Source of the DNA: Kribbella albertanoniae
Lineage (GTDB): Bacteria > Actinomycetota > Actinomycetes > Propionibacteriales > Kribbellaceae
Length of the DNA stretch: 35,475 nucleotides
Direction: 5' to 3'
NCBI RefSeq assembly: GCF_004348455.1
Contig: NZ_SMKA01000059.1
Coordinates: 1-35,475 of the forward strand
The first letter of the stretch is position 1. Every line of letters begins with the position of its first letter. The notes beneath the pieces were generated by a model. That model worked only from the letters and a program-made list of their open reading frames with translations, did no database searches and had not been told where the DNA came from. A program made the position numbers and the translations under genes. Positions 23,040-31,781 of this stretch are shown piece after piece.

Positions 23040-23846
23040 CTAAGATAGCAAACGCAGAAGCTCCGGATCCCGCCACAGATTCGCCGGCACCGGCTGCCGG
23101 ACCAGGGCCGCGTCAGCCCGGATTTCCGCCGGGCTGGCGGCCGAGATCAGTACCGAGGTGACCGCTGCATGCCGGGCGGGGAAGGCGAGCGCGGCCTGCG
23201 GCAGCGAGACGCCGTACCGCTCGCAGACGGCTGAGATCCGCCGGGCCGGCACGCTGTCGGTGTGTAGCACCTCCGGTGACAGCACGCCGGACACGATCAC
23301 CGAAACTCCGCGCGCAAGGCAACGATCGAGCAGCGGCCGTGAGCTCTGGTCGAGCAGCGAGAACTGGCCGGCCAGCAGGACGCAGTCCAGCTCGTGGTCC
23401 CGGACGAGCCGATCAAGCGCTTGCCAGTCGGTCGAAGCGGCACCGATCGCCTTGATCACACCTTGCCGACGCAGCCCTTCGAGGACCGGGTACGACGTCT
23501 CGAGGGCGTCCTGCACCAGGACGAGATCGACTCCGAGTCCGAGCCGCTGCATACTCCCCCGGACCGATTCCTCCGGGTCCGCGCCAATCACCTTCGTGGA
23601 CACGAGGAACTCACCGCGCGGGCGGCGGCTGAGCGCCGTACCGAGTCTGGCTTCGGAGTCGCCGTAGGCCGGTGAGGAGTCGAAGAACCGGATCCCTGCC
23701 TGGTACGCCGCGTCGACGGTCGCGATCGCGGCCGCGTCGCCGTCCGGACCGGGTGGTTCGCCGAGACGCGAACCACCGAGGCCGAAACGGGGTGGCCGGA
23801 ACTTGTTGGCGGCGTGAGGTGCGAGCACGTGGCTTGGCGCTGCCAT
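23040..23846 (-). CDS. Aldo/keto reductase lacking the usual catalytic His
   Basis: A 268-residue TIM-barrel protein. FGLGGSRLG, FFDSSPAYGDSEARLG (Asp56, Tyr61) and VSTKV (Lys85) match the aldo/keto reductase tetrad. The fourth residue, usually His in a DLVxxHD stretch, is Gln112 here (VDLVLVQDALE). Many relatives annotated as D-threo-aldose dehydrogenases have the His, so activity may be altered. The start MAAPSHVLAP has AGGAGG eight bases upstream. A short palindrome CAGTATGTACTG precedes it and may be an operator. Cofactor would be NAD(P)H; substrate unknown. Confidence 0.87.
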   Translation of the reverse strand: MAAPSHVLAPHAANKFRPPRFGLGGSRLGEPPGPDGDAAAIATVDAAYQAGIRFFDSSPAYGDSEARLGTALSRRPRGEFLVSTKVIGADPEESVRGSMQRLGLGVDLVLVQDALETSYPVLEGLRRQGVIKAIGAASTDWQALDRLVRDHELDCVLLAGQFSLLDQSSRPLLDRCLARGVSVIVSGVLSPEVLHTDSVPARRISAVCERYGVSLPQAALAFPARHAAVTSVLISAASPAEIRADAALVRQPVPANLWRDPELLRLLS

Positions 23847-23866
23847 CGCACCCACCTCCTCCTGGT

Positions 23867-23878
23867 CAGTATGTACTG
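23867..23878. promoter_or_regulatory. Short palindrome before the aldo/keto reductase
   Basis: CAGTA and TACTG flank a two-base centre, 20 nt upstream of the ATG and beside a TTGACA on the minus strand. It could be a repressor site; the regulator is not known. Confidence 0.35.
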
Positions 23879-23924
23879 TCAAGAATCGTTGGTCTGCGAC
23901 GTGCTCGCATCTCGGGTCCGAGTG

Positions 23925-26378
23925 TCAGCGGCCGGAGTCGTACAGGGTCTTGACTTCCTGGTCGGTGAGGGCGCGGTCGTAGAGGTGCACCTGGTCGACC
24001 GTTCCGTCGAGGAAGTCGACCTGGTTTCCGCCGAACTTGGCCCGGCCGATCACGGTGTTCCCGGTCGAGGTCGAGTCCAACGTGCAGGCGGATTTCGCGG
24101 CCACCGGCTGACCATCGACGTACAGGCGTAGTTCGCCCTTGGCGGCATCCCGGACGCCGGTGACGTGGTACCACTGGTCGGCGTTCGGCTTGGCCGGCGC
24201 GAGGGCCCGGACTCCCGGGAAACTCATCGCGAACCGCTGGTCGGCACCGGAGTACTGCAGGAAGAACGCGCTGTCGCGATCGCCGTCCTGGCTGACGAAG
24301 GTCTGGAAGCCGTCCACCTTGTTCAGCTTCACCCAGGCGCTGGCCGAGTAGTTACCGTTGGTGTCGAGCAGCGCGGCGCCGGTGTCGACGTACTGGTTGG
24401 ATCCGTTCAGGGCAACGCCTTGACCATTCTTGCCGGGGGCAAAGACCGCGCCGTTCTGCAGTGTGGCGTCGTTGTTGCCGACGGCATCTTCGGTGGTTCC
24501 GTCGAGCGGGTAGAAGTGGATGCCGTCGGCACCGGGTGTGCCGGGACCGGGGTTCGGCCCGCCGGTTCCGGTACCGTCCGCCTCCGCGATGATCTGCTCG
24601 TTGATCGTGCGGACCTGGGCGAAGTCCATCTTCGGGACCTGCCGGTCGTAGGTGAAGAAGCCGTTCAGTTCACCCTCGACATCGGTGATCTGGGTGTAGA
24701 CCGAACCGCTGATCCCGCACTGGTTGGCCGATTTCAGTACGTCGCGCTGATTCTCGACGTACCGTCTGGTCAGCGTGGCCTGGTCCGGCGTCATCTCGTA
24801 GGCGAAACCGTCGCCGAACCACATGTGGTCCTGTGTCTTCAGGCCGAATCCGCCGTGCTCGCCGTCGACAGCGGCCCGTTCACCGGCCGGTGACGGGGTT
24901 CCCGGGCCGAGGTAGGCATGGTGATCGAGGAGGTCACCGCGGCCCGAATCACCCTTGGAGGCACAGCAGTTCACGCCGCTGTGCGCGTTGACGAGCCGGG
25001 ACGGATCCTGGGCCTTGACCGCGTCGGCGATCTGGCCGGTCTCGGTTTTGTCCCACTCACCCCAGCCCTCGTTGAACGGGACCCAGACGGTGATCGAGGT
25101 GAAACTCTTGTGCTCCTCGATCATCTCGTGCAGCTCGGACTTGAACTGCGCACGCCAGGGCTCGGGGATCTCCGCGGTCTTGCTGGACGGCATGTCCTGC
25201 CACACCATCAGGCCGAGCTTGTCGGCCCAGTAGTACCAGCGATCGGGCTCGACCTTGATGTGCTTGCGGACGGTGTTGAAACCGAGCCGCTTGTGCTGCA
25301 CGAGATCGAAGGCGAGGGCCTCGTCGGTCGGCGCGGTGTTCAGGCCGTCCGGCCAGAAGCCCTGATCCAGCGTCGACAGGTTGAACAGGACCTTGCCGTT
25401 GAGCCCCATCCGAAGCTTGCCGTCGGCCCCTTTGACCAGGCCGACCGATCGCATCCCGGCGTACGAACCGACCTGGTCGACGGTCTTGCCACGGCGATCG
25501 ATCAGGCGGACCTTGAGGTCGTACAGGAACGGGCTGTCGGGGGTCCAGGTCTTCGGGTTCGGGATCGGCACCCGGAGTTCGGTGTCGGCCTTGCCGCGAA
25601 CCTTGCTGACCTGACGATGACCGTCGTACGCCGTCACTTCGACGTCGAGGCCGGCCGGACCATCAGTGTCCGCGGTGAGCCTGATGGCTTTGCTCGGCAG
25701 GTCAGGAGTGAGCTGGAGCCGATTGATGGACGCCGTGTTGACGGGCTCCATCCAGACCGTACGCCAGATGCCGGAACTGCCTTGGTAGAAGATCCCGCGA
25801 TCGCCAACCTTGCGCTGTTTGCCGATCGGCTGGAAGGTCTCGTCGGTGAGGTCCTCGGCCCAGACGATCAGCTCCTGCGGACCGCTGCCGTGCAGGTAGT
25901 TCGTGACGTCGACGTCGAAGCCGTCGTACCCGCCGCGGTGTGTGCTGGCGAGGCGGCCGTTGACCCAGACCTTGGCGTCGTAGTCGACCGCACCGAAGTG
26001 CAGGACGAGCCGCTGGCCCTTCCAGTGCCGCGGGACGGTGAAGGTGCGGCGGTAGAACATCCGGTCCTCGTGCCGCTGGATCCCGGAGAGCGCAGACTCG
26101 ATCGGGTAGGGCACCAGGACCTTCTCGCCGAGCGTGCGGCCGATCGGGGGCTGCTCCCCCGGCGCCGCGGCCGCGAACTCCCACAGACCGTTGAGATTGC
26201 GCCATTCCGGGCGGGTGAGCTGGGGCCGCGGGTACTCCGGGAGGGCGTTGGACGGTGTGACGTCGTCGGTCCAGGGGGTGCTGAGCGGCGGGGTTCCGGG
26301 CTGCCACTCGGCCGCTTGCGCCTGCGGCATCAGGGTGGTCGCGGCCGCGAGGGCGGCCGCGACGACAAGCTTGAGCAT
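23925..26378 (-). CDS. Secreted GH2 glycosidase with C-terminal LamG domain
   Basis: An 817-residue secreted enzyme. A signal peptide (MLKLVVAAALAAATTL...AQA) is followed by the GH2 sugar-binding domain with NLNGLWEF (61-68), an Ig-like domain and a TIM barrel. The acid/base Glu437 is in VPFNEGWGEWD, and Glu507 in DGEHGG is the probable nucleophile. A Gly/Pro linker (GTGGPNPGPGTPG) leads to a laminin-G/concanavalin-like domain (about 625-817), probably a carbohydrate-binding part. The family includes beta-galactosidases, beta-mannosidases and glucuronidases; the exact activity cannot be read. AAGGGAG precedes the ATG. A LacI-type palindrome lies 36 nt upstream. Confidence 0.92.
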   Translation of the reverse strand: MLKLVVAAALAAATTLMPQAQAAEWQPGTPPLSTPWTDDVTPSNALPEYPRPQLTRPEWRNLNGLWEFAAAAPGEQPPIGRTLGEKVLVPYPIESALSGIQRHEDRMFYRRTFTVPRHWKGQRLVLHFGAVDYDAKVWVNGRLASTHRGGYDGFDVDVTNYLHGSGPQELIVWAEDLTDETFQPIGKQRKVGDRGIFYQGSSGIWRTVWMEPVNTASINRLQLTPDLPSKAIRLTADTDGPAGLDVEVTAYDGHRQVSKVRGKADTELRVPIPNPKTWTPDSPFLYDLKVRLIDRRGKTVDQVGSYAGMRSVGLVKGADGKLRMGLNGKVLFNLSTLDQGFWPDGLNTAPTDEALAFDLVQHKRLGFNTVRKHIKVEPDRWYYWADKLGLMVWQDMPSSKTAEIPEPWRAQFKSELHEMIEEHKSFTSITVWVPFNEGWGEWDKTETGQIADAVKAQDPSRLVNAHSGVNCCASKGDSGRGDLLDHHAYLGPGTPSPAGERAAVDGEHGGFGLKTQDHMWFGDGFAYEMTPDQATLTRRYVENQRDVLKSANQCGISGSVYTQITDVEGELNGFFTYDRQVPKMDFAQVRTINEQIIAEADGTGTGGPNPGPGTPGADGIHFYPLDGTTEDAVGNNDATLQNGAVFAPGKNGQGVALNGSNQYVDTGAALLDTNGNYSASAWVKLNKVDGFQTFVSQDGDRDSAFFLQYSGADQRFAMSFPGVRALAPAKPNADQWYHVTGVRDAAKGELRLYVDGQPVAAKSACTLDSTSTGNTVIGRAKFGGNQVDFLDGTVDQVHLYDRALTDQEVKTLYDSGR

Positions 26379-26414
26379 TGAAGCTCCCTTCGGGGCGGTG
26401 AAAGGGCGCTCCAA

Positions 26415-26428
26415 TGGAAACGTTTTCA
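26415..26428. promoter_or_regulatory. LacI-type operator before the GH2 gene
   Basis: TGGAAACGTTTTCA is palindromic around the central CG with one mismatch, as LacI/GalR operators are. It differs from the CebR-like sites at 16145 and 16280, so a second LacI-family repressor, not encoded in this window, probably controls the gene. Confidence 0.7.
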
Positions 26429-26456
26429 ACGTGAGAACGCAAGACCTCGATCAGAA

Positions 26457-27497
26457 TCAAACATTGACGCACACCGGCGTCGGCGTACTGAACGAGCTCT
26501 TCTGGGTCAGGTTCCCGGACGCGAGGTCGACCGCAAAGGTGACGATGTTGCCCGAGTTCTGGTTGGAGACGAAGAGCAGGCCGCCGGTCGGGTCGATGAT
26601 GCAATGCCTCGGCCACACGCCGCCTGCGCTTGGCGTCGCCTGGAGTTTGAGCGCGTCGCCGGTGGCCGAGGTCGCGAAGACGGCGATGCTGTTGTGACCG
26701 CGGTTGGTGAGGTAGACGTAGCGGCCGTCCGGGGACACGATCACCTCGCCCGGGTAGTTCGTCGGCGAGCCGGCCGGGACCGTGCTCTGAGTGCTTAGCG
26801 CGGTGAGCTTGCCGTCGGCGTAACTGCAGACGGTGATCGTGCTGTTCAGCTCGTTCGCCACGTACGCGAACTTGCCGGACGGGTGGAACGCGAGGTGCCG
26901 CGGACCGGCACCGGCCGTCAGCGTCAACTGATGCTTGAGCGCGAGTTTCCCGCTCGTCAGCGTGTAGGTGTAGACGGAGTCGGTGCCGAGGTCGACCGCC
27001 AAGATGTAGTTGCCGGCGACGACGATCTGGTGCGCGTGCGGACCCTCACCGGGATGTTTGACGAGATCGGTCTGAGCGCCGATACCGCCGTCAAGCCTGA
27101 GTTTGTGTACGGCGACATCACCGGAGCCGTAGTTCGCGCTCAAGAGGTAGCCGTTGGCAACGGCCAGATGACAGGGCCCGGATCCCTTGTTGGGTTGCCG
27201 GTTGATCAGTCGAAGCTTGCCGGGGGCATCGACCGCGATCGCACTGACAGCCCCGGTCGCCTGCTCGTTGACGGCGTACAGGAAGTTGCCCGAGCGGATG
27301 ATGAAGGACGGGTCGGCCACCCCCTTCAGTACGCCGGTCGACGTGATCTTGCCGGCGGCGTCGTACGACGCGATGCCGACACCGTCGCCGTACCTGCCGT
27401 GATAGAGGTAGTTCGGTGCCGCGGCCTGGGCCTTGAGCGGAGCGGCGGCAATGGCGGCAGCGGTGAGGCCGAGGAATCCCCGGCGGGTGGTGGTCAT
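26457..27497 (-). CDS. Tat-exported beta-propeller lactonase-like protein
   Basis: A 346-residue protein. The N-terminus MTTTRRGFLGLTAAA is a twin-arginine signal, so it is exported folded. The remainder has repeated propeller blades, for example GSGPCHLAV, HPSGKFAYVANELNSTI, SPDGRYVYLTNRGHNSIAVF and DPTGGLLFVSNQNSGNIV. This is the 6-phosphogluconolactonase/YbhE-type seven-blade fold. Exported members probably act on other lactones or bind ligands. The ATG lies inside copy 2 of the 111-nt repeat, with the same sequence context as fabH. It is upstream of the GH2 gene on the same strand with 78 nt between, but the GH2 gene has its own operator. Confidence 0.9.
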   Translation of the reverse strand: MTTTRRGFLGLTAAAIAAAPLKAQAAAPNYLYHGRYGDGVGIASYDAAGKITSTGVLKGVADPSFIIRSGNFLYAVNEQATGAVSAIAVDAPGKLRLINRQPNKGSGPCHLAVANGYLLSANYGSGDVAVHKLRLDGGIGAQTDLVKHPGEGPHAHQIVVAGNYILAVDLGTDSVYTYTLTSGKLALKHQLTLTAGAGPRHLAFHPSGKFAYVANELNSTITVCSYADGKLTALSTQSTVPAGSPTNYPGEVIVSPDGRYVYLTNRGHNSIAVFATSATGDALKLQATPSAGGVWPRHCIIDPTGGLLFVSNQNSGNIVTFAVDLASGNLTQKSSFSTPTPVCVNV

Positions 27498-27602
27498 GAG
27501 GCCCCGTTTCTGGACTGAGGAACGCAGGGAGCGAAGCGACTGGAGAGACGAGGGAAGAAATGGAACCAGGCCTCAGGACCCGCCGCGCGGAGCGTGGCAA
27601 TG
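27492..27602 (-). repeat. Interspersed 111-nt repeat, copy 2 (hydrolase-lactonase gap)
   Basis: On the minus strand this matches 7967-8077 with four substitutions and no gaps. It starts seven bases after the hydrolase TGA and ends inside the lactonase, including its ATGACC, so the gap is again 112 nt. On the plus strand it carries the MRPRFWTEERRERSDW frame. All four differences between copies fall at third codon positions of that frame, three of them silent and one Ser/Arg. Confidence 0.92.
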
Positions 27603-27609
27603 TATATGG

Positions 27610-29178
27610 TCACGAGGCCACCGGGACGGTCAGGGTCGCGGGACTGCTCGCTGGCGAACTGAACGTGACCCTGCCGCCGACCGAACTGCGGCCGAGATAG
27701 CGCGGGTCGACAGTGTCGACGACGAGGGTGAGATGGTGGCCGGCCGGGACTTCCCAGCTGGTGGCCTCCATCCGCAGATCGATGGTGACGGCTTTGCCGG
27801 GGGTTGCCCCTCGCAGTGTGAGCGGTTTGTGCGAGATCAAGGATCCGACTCCTAGCGCGTTGACGTCATAGAGGTACGCGAAGAGTGAAGTGTCCTGCAC
27901 AGAGGGTGTTGCTGTGAAGTGCAGTCTCGGGGATCCGTTGACGAGGGCGCCTTGTGGATAGACCTCTCCCGACCAGACGCCGGCGAAGGATCGATCGATC
28001 AAGGGGGTCGCGACGCCGGTCGGGATCGACAGCAGACCTTGCAGCGCACCGGATATCAGGGCGATCCCGCTGTCGGCGATCGTCGGCACGCCGGCGGCGA
28101 TGCCACGCTGCCAACCGGTGGCTGGTCTGGTCTGGAGATTTGCCTTACTCAGGTACGTCGTCCGCGGTTGACCGACCGCGGCCCAGTTGTCGTAGCCGCG
28201 CCAGGTGTTGCGCTGGGACTTCAGCTGGACGGGCGGCTCGGTTTCGACGCCGTTGTCCGTGCCGGTCAGGTAGTGGCGCATCCAGGCGACGAGCTCGTCC
28301 CAGGTCTCGTTCGGCAGGCCGATCGCGCCGGGCACCTCGGGAGTGGAGTGGTCGCCGTGGGCGAGTTGCAGCCGCTTCGGACCGGTCAGTGCGGTGAAGA
28401 AGTCGGTGTACTGGTTCGGCGGGAAGATCGAGTCCTCGAAGGCGTTCGCGAGGAAGACGGCCGGCCGGTTGGCGTTGATCTTGCCGACCACGGTCTGCGC
28501 GGAGCGGACCGGGGCAAGAACCTTCGCCTCGGCGATCGCTTCGTCGTACCGGCCGGTGAGGAACTTGGTCTGCAGTGACTGCATCTCGGGTCCGGGACGG
28601 CCGGTGATGTTGCCGATAGCAAGCAGTCCGGCGACGGCCTGGAGGGAGACCGTTTCGTTCGGGTCGATCGACTTGACGAGGTCGGCCCAGCCGCTGAGTG
28701 CGCCGACCACCTTGATCCGGGGATCCTCCGCGGCCGCGAGCAGCGACGTACCGGCGCCGTATGAGATGCCGACCGCGGCGACCTTGCTGGTGTCGGCGGA
28801 GGTGTTGAGGGCAGCCCAGTCGATCACCTTGGAGACGTCGGCAACAGTCGGCGGGCCGGCGATGTCGATACCGCCGCCGGTGTCCCAGAAGCCGCGGCTG
28901 GAGTACGAGATGACCTGGAAGCCTGACGTGGCCAGTTTGCTGCCCTGGCCGACGTACTCGAGGTTCGGCACGCCCCAGCTCGACGGCATCACCACGAGCG
29001 GGAACGGGCCACTGCCCTGGCCTGTCGGGGTCAGGACGACGGCTCCGATCTGGATACCGCCCGCGCCCTGGATGCGCTGGTACGACGTACTGAAGCCTGC
29101 CTGGGCGCCCTGTGCCGGCGGACCGAGCGTGAGGGCGGCGAGGAGAGCTACGGCAAGGGCGGCGGCGATTCTGCGCAC
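27610..29178 (-). CDS. Secreted alpha/beta hydrolase (CocE/X-Pro peptidase-like)
   Basis: A 522-residue secreted hydrolase. The signal peptide is MRRIAAALAVALLAALTLG...AQG. The catalytic triad candidates are Ser139 in GISYGAG, Asp249 in FEDSIFP and His277 in HGDHSTP. The C-terminal part (about 330-522: TYLSK, FAGVWSGEVYP, GHHLTLVVDTVDPRYLG) is the jelly-roll domain of the X-Pro dipeptidyl-peptidase/CocE group. Such enzymes cleave esters or proline peptides; substrate unknown. GTG at 29176-29178 is supported by GGAGGT seven bases before it. The following lactonase gene is separated by the 111-nt repeat. Confidence 0.9.
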   Translation of the reverse strand: MRRIAAALAVALLAALTLGPPAQGAQAGFSTSYQRIQGAGGIQIGAVVLTPTGQGSGPFPLVVMPSSWGVPNLEYVGQGSKLATSGFQVISYSSRGFWDTGGGIDIAGPPTVADVSKVIDWAALNTSADTSKVAAVGISYGAGTSLLAAAEDPRIKVVGALSGWADLVKSIDPNETVSLQAVAGLLAIGNITGRPGPEMQSLQTKFLTGRYDEAIAEAKVLAPVRSAQTVVGKINANRPAVFLANAFEDSIFPPNQYTDFFTALTGPKRLQLAHGDHSTPEVPGAIGLPNETWDELVAWMRHYLTGTDNGVETEPPVQLKSQRNTWRGYDNWAAVGQPRTTYLSKANLQTRPATGWQRGIAAGVPTIADSGIALISGALQGLLSIPTGVATPLIDRSFAGVWSGEVYPQGALVNGSPRLHFTATPSVQDTSLFAYLYDVNALGVGSLISHKPLTLRGATPGKAVTIDLRMEATSWEVPAGHHLTLVVDTVDPRYLGRSSVGGRVTFSSPASSPATLTVPVAS

Positions 29179-29236
29179 GGGGCGACCTCCGGCTGGGAAA
29201 TTACCGGATGGTAACCACAGGATTGCCGCTGTGTCA

Positions 29237-30148
29237 CTACCTGGGCACTGTGAGTGCTGGGTCGACGCCGGTCGCCTCGACAGACCAGACCCAGAGGCGC
29301 TGCGCGAGCTCCGGGTCCTGTGCGGTGCGGGTGGGATGGACGAGCTTCGGGGCGCCGCGGAACTCGAAGAAGCTCGGGCCGACGTAGGTGCCCGGCTGCA
29401 GCTCGGGCTGGGTGGCGGCGTACAGGCTCGGCTGGGCACCGGCCGCCGCAGACTGGGCGAACAGGTTGGCACCGGACCACAGCTTGGCGGTGAGTTTGGC
29501 ACCGGCGAGCTCCGGGCCGGCCGCCTGTAGATGCGTCGAGGCATAGCCCGGGTGCGCGCCCACACTCAGCACAGCTGGTACGCGACGGCCGAGCTCGAGC
29601 ATGAAGAGCACGTTGGCCAGCTTGGACTTGCTGTACTGCGGCCACTTCGAATAGCCGCTCGCCTGCTGCCTCAGATCGGCCTCCGCGATCCCCCGCGCCG
29701 ACTTGTGCATGAAGGAGCTGACGGTGACGACACGTCCGCCTTTGAGCAGCGGCATCAGGCGACCGGTGAGGGCGAAGTGCCCCAGGTGATTGGTGCCGAT
29801 CTGGAGCTCGAAACCGTCGATGGTCTGCCGGAACGGCGTCGCCATCACGCCGGCGTTATTGACCAGGATGTCGAGGCTGTCGTAGCTGTTCGCGACGTGG
29901 GTGGCGGCGCGCTCGACACTCGACAGGTCTGCCAGGTCCAGCTCGACACTGACCGGCTGTTTGCCCGTCGCCTGCTGGAGACGCTCGACCGCATCGGCCG
30001 TCTTCTCCGGATTGCGCGCCGCGACCAGCACCTCGGCGCCGTGCTCTAGCAGCGCCTTCGCCGTCTCGTAGCCGAGTCCACTCGTGGCGCCGGTGACCAG
30101 CGCCCGTCGTCCGGTCAGGTCAGGGATGTCCGCCGTACTCCAGGTCAT
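29237..30148 (-). CDS. Short-chain dehydrogenase/reductase
   Basis: A 303-residue NAD(P)-dependent oxidoreductase. The cofactor loop is TGATSGLG, followed by NNAGVM, a catalytic Ser in VVTVSSFMHK and the YSKSK motif. The sequence resembles the retinol dehydrogenase/WWOX-like group of SDRs common in actinobacteria. The ATG at 30146-30148 is preceded only by a weak GGTGGG. It lies 40 nt after the metalloprotease on the same strand. Substrate cannot be predicted. Confidence 0.9.
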   Translation of the reverse strand: MTWSTADIPDLTGRRALVTGATSGLGYETAKALLEHGAEVLVAARNPEKTADAVERLQQATGKQPVSVELDLADLSSVERAATHVANSYDSLDILVNNAGVMATPFRQTIDGFELQIGTNHLGHFALTGRLMPLLKGGRVVTVSSFMHKSARGIAEADLRQQASGYSKWPQYSKSKLANVLFMLELGRRVPAVLSVGAHPGYASTHLQAAGPELAGAKLTAKLWSGANLFAQSAAAGAQPSLYAATQPELQPGTYVGPSFFEFRGAPKLVHPTRTAQDPELAQRLWVWSVEATGVDPALTVPR

Positions 30149-30188
30149 GCGCCCACCGTAGCGGGCGGGCGCACGACCTGTGACTTCA

Positions 30189-31646
30189 CTAGAGGATCTT
30201 GCGGGCCTTGAAGGCGTCGGTGACCTTCTGCGCGTCGGCCTTGCCGTAGAGCAGGCGGGCGGCCTGCACGGTGACGCGGGCGGCGTCGGCGAACGACGTG
30301 TCGGGGGCGTAGAAGAACGTGCCCTCGAGGACGACCTTGTTCGCCTTGGTGCGGCCGAGTGCCTGGTGGATGTCCCACAGCGCGTTCGACCAGATCTCAC
30401 CGTCGTCGTGCACCTGGCCGACGATGTCGTCGGTGGTCTTGCCTGTGTCGGTACGACGCAGGCAGTGCGGCTCGGTGGACGTGTACGACGTCGCGTCCCA
30501 GTCCATCACGCAGGGCAGCTCGAAGCCCTTGCTGACCGGCACCGACATCGTGACGGCCCAGTAGTCGCCGAAGCCCTCGCCGATCGCACCGGCCTGCAGC
30601 GACTCGCCGTACCCGGGGACGACATCGTCCTGGATCGCGTGACCGTACTCGTGCCAGATCACCTCGGCGTCCTCGGCGTCGTCGACGCCACCCTCGCCCA
30701 TCGTGATCATGTCGGCCGTGGGGTCGTAGAACGAGTTGTCCCCGTCGAACGTGTTGATGGAGAAGTCCTGGGACTCGTTGTTCACCTCGGTGAAGCCGAG
30801 CTGGTGGATGTACTCCTGGGTCTGGTTGACGTGGTAGTACGCCATCACCTGCTCGAACTTGTCGTTCGCGCGCTGGTAGACGAAGTTGTTGTTCTTGTTC
30901 TGCGCGACCCCGCCCTTGGCTTCCTTGATGTTGACGTAGGGGCCGTTGAGCTTGCCGGAGCCGTCCAGGTTGCGCAGGATCACGTTCTTCTGCGCCAGGA
31001 ACAGCTCGTCGGAGTTCTTGTCGTTGTTGTCGGTGAGCTGCTCGTTCTGCTCGCTGACCACCGGGTTCGGGTCGAAGACCGAGCCGTGACCGGTGGCGTT
31101 GTCGCTGAGCACCTTCGACTCGACGACCGAGCCGCTGTCCGCGTCGACCAAGCTCCGGGTTGAGCCCTCGTTCGAGCGGCTGGTGACCGACCAGACCAGG
31201 CGGGCGTCCGGCCCACCGATGACGGCCAGCTGAGCCGTACTCTTACCGGCGGCCGGAACCTTCTCGGCCTCCTTGTCCGCACCCGCGATCCGCGCCCGCG
31301 CGGCCTTGGCGTTGATCGCCTCGGCCGCCTTGGTGTTCGCGGTCGCGGCCGGCAGCTTCGCGGAGACGTCCAGGTTCGCCGGTACGGCGTCGCGGCCGTC
31401 GGCGATCTGCACACCGGCCTTGGACTCGTGCTTCGCGTAGTACCCGTTGATCACCGGCAGACCCTTGAAGGTCTGCTGGTACCAGTAGTGCTTGCCGAGC
31501 AAAGATGTCTTGGTCTTGACGAGCTTCAGGCTGCCCAGGGTGGTGGCTTCCGGCGCTGCCCCCGCGGCGCTGGTGACGGACAGACCGAGCGAGATGGTGG
31601 CCAGTCCGGCGGTGACTGCCACGAGCGCCTTTCGGCGGTTCGACAT
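30189..31646 (-). CDS. Secreted zinc metalloprotease (fungalysin/thermolysin type)
   Basis: A 485-residue secreted protease. A signal peptide (about 1-31) is followed by an FTP-type propeptide (WYQQTFKGLPVINGYYAKH) that keeps the enzyme inactive and helps it fold. The zinc site is HEYGH (His332, Glu333, His336) with the third ligand Glu357 in GEGFGDYWAV. Order and motifs fit family M36 or M4. No C-terminal PPC or repeat domain is present. GGGAGGGA lies five bases before the ATG. A perfect 7-nt-arm palindrome at 31678-31694 precedes the gene and may be a regulatory site. Confidence 0.92.
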   Translation of the reverse strand: MSNRRKALVAVTAGLATISLGLSVTSAAGAAPEATTLGSLKLVKTKTSLLGKHYWYQQTFKGLPVINGYYAKHESKAGVQIADGRDAVPANLDVSAKLPAATANTKAAEAINAKAARARIAGADKEAEKVPAAGKSTAQLAVIGGPDARLVWSVTSRSNEGSTRSLVDADSGSVVESKVLSDNATGHGSVFDPNPVVSEQNEQLTDNNDKNSDELFLAQKNVILRNLDGSGKLNGPYVNIKEAKGGVAQNKNNNFVYQRANDKFEQVMAYYHVNQTQEYIHQLGFTEVNNESQDFSINTFDGDNSFYDPTADMITMGEGGVDDAEDAEVIWHEYGHAIQDDVVPGYGESLQAGAIGEGFGDYWAVTMSVPVSKGFELPCVMDWDATSYTSTEPHCLRRTDTGKTTDDIVGQVHDDGEIWSNALWDIHQALGRTKANKVVLEGTFFYAPDTSFADAARVTVQAARLLYGKADAQKVTDAFKARKIL

Positions 31647-31677
31647 ACGTTCCCTCCCACAGTCGGCGATTCGTTCG

Positions 31678-31694
31678 GGTTGCGTGACGCAACC
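31678..31694. promoter_or_regulatory. Palindrome before the metalloprotease
   Basis: GGTTGCG-TGA-CGCAACC is a perfect inverted repeat, 31 nt upstream of the protease ATG. It may be an operator or a short 5' hairpin in the mRNA. Confidence 0.5.
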
Positions 31695-31781
31695 ACTACG
31701 ATCCGTCGAGACCCTAGTTCGGTTCGGTACCCGGAGGGAAGCAGATCTTCCCGGCATGTTGCGGCGGCAAGGGAAAACCTG

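Noticed and set aside
24918..26381. Long plus-strand open frame opposite the GH2 gene
   Set aside because: High GC makes antisense frames stay open. The minus strand has signal peptide, GH2 motifs and a ribosome site.
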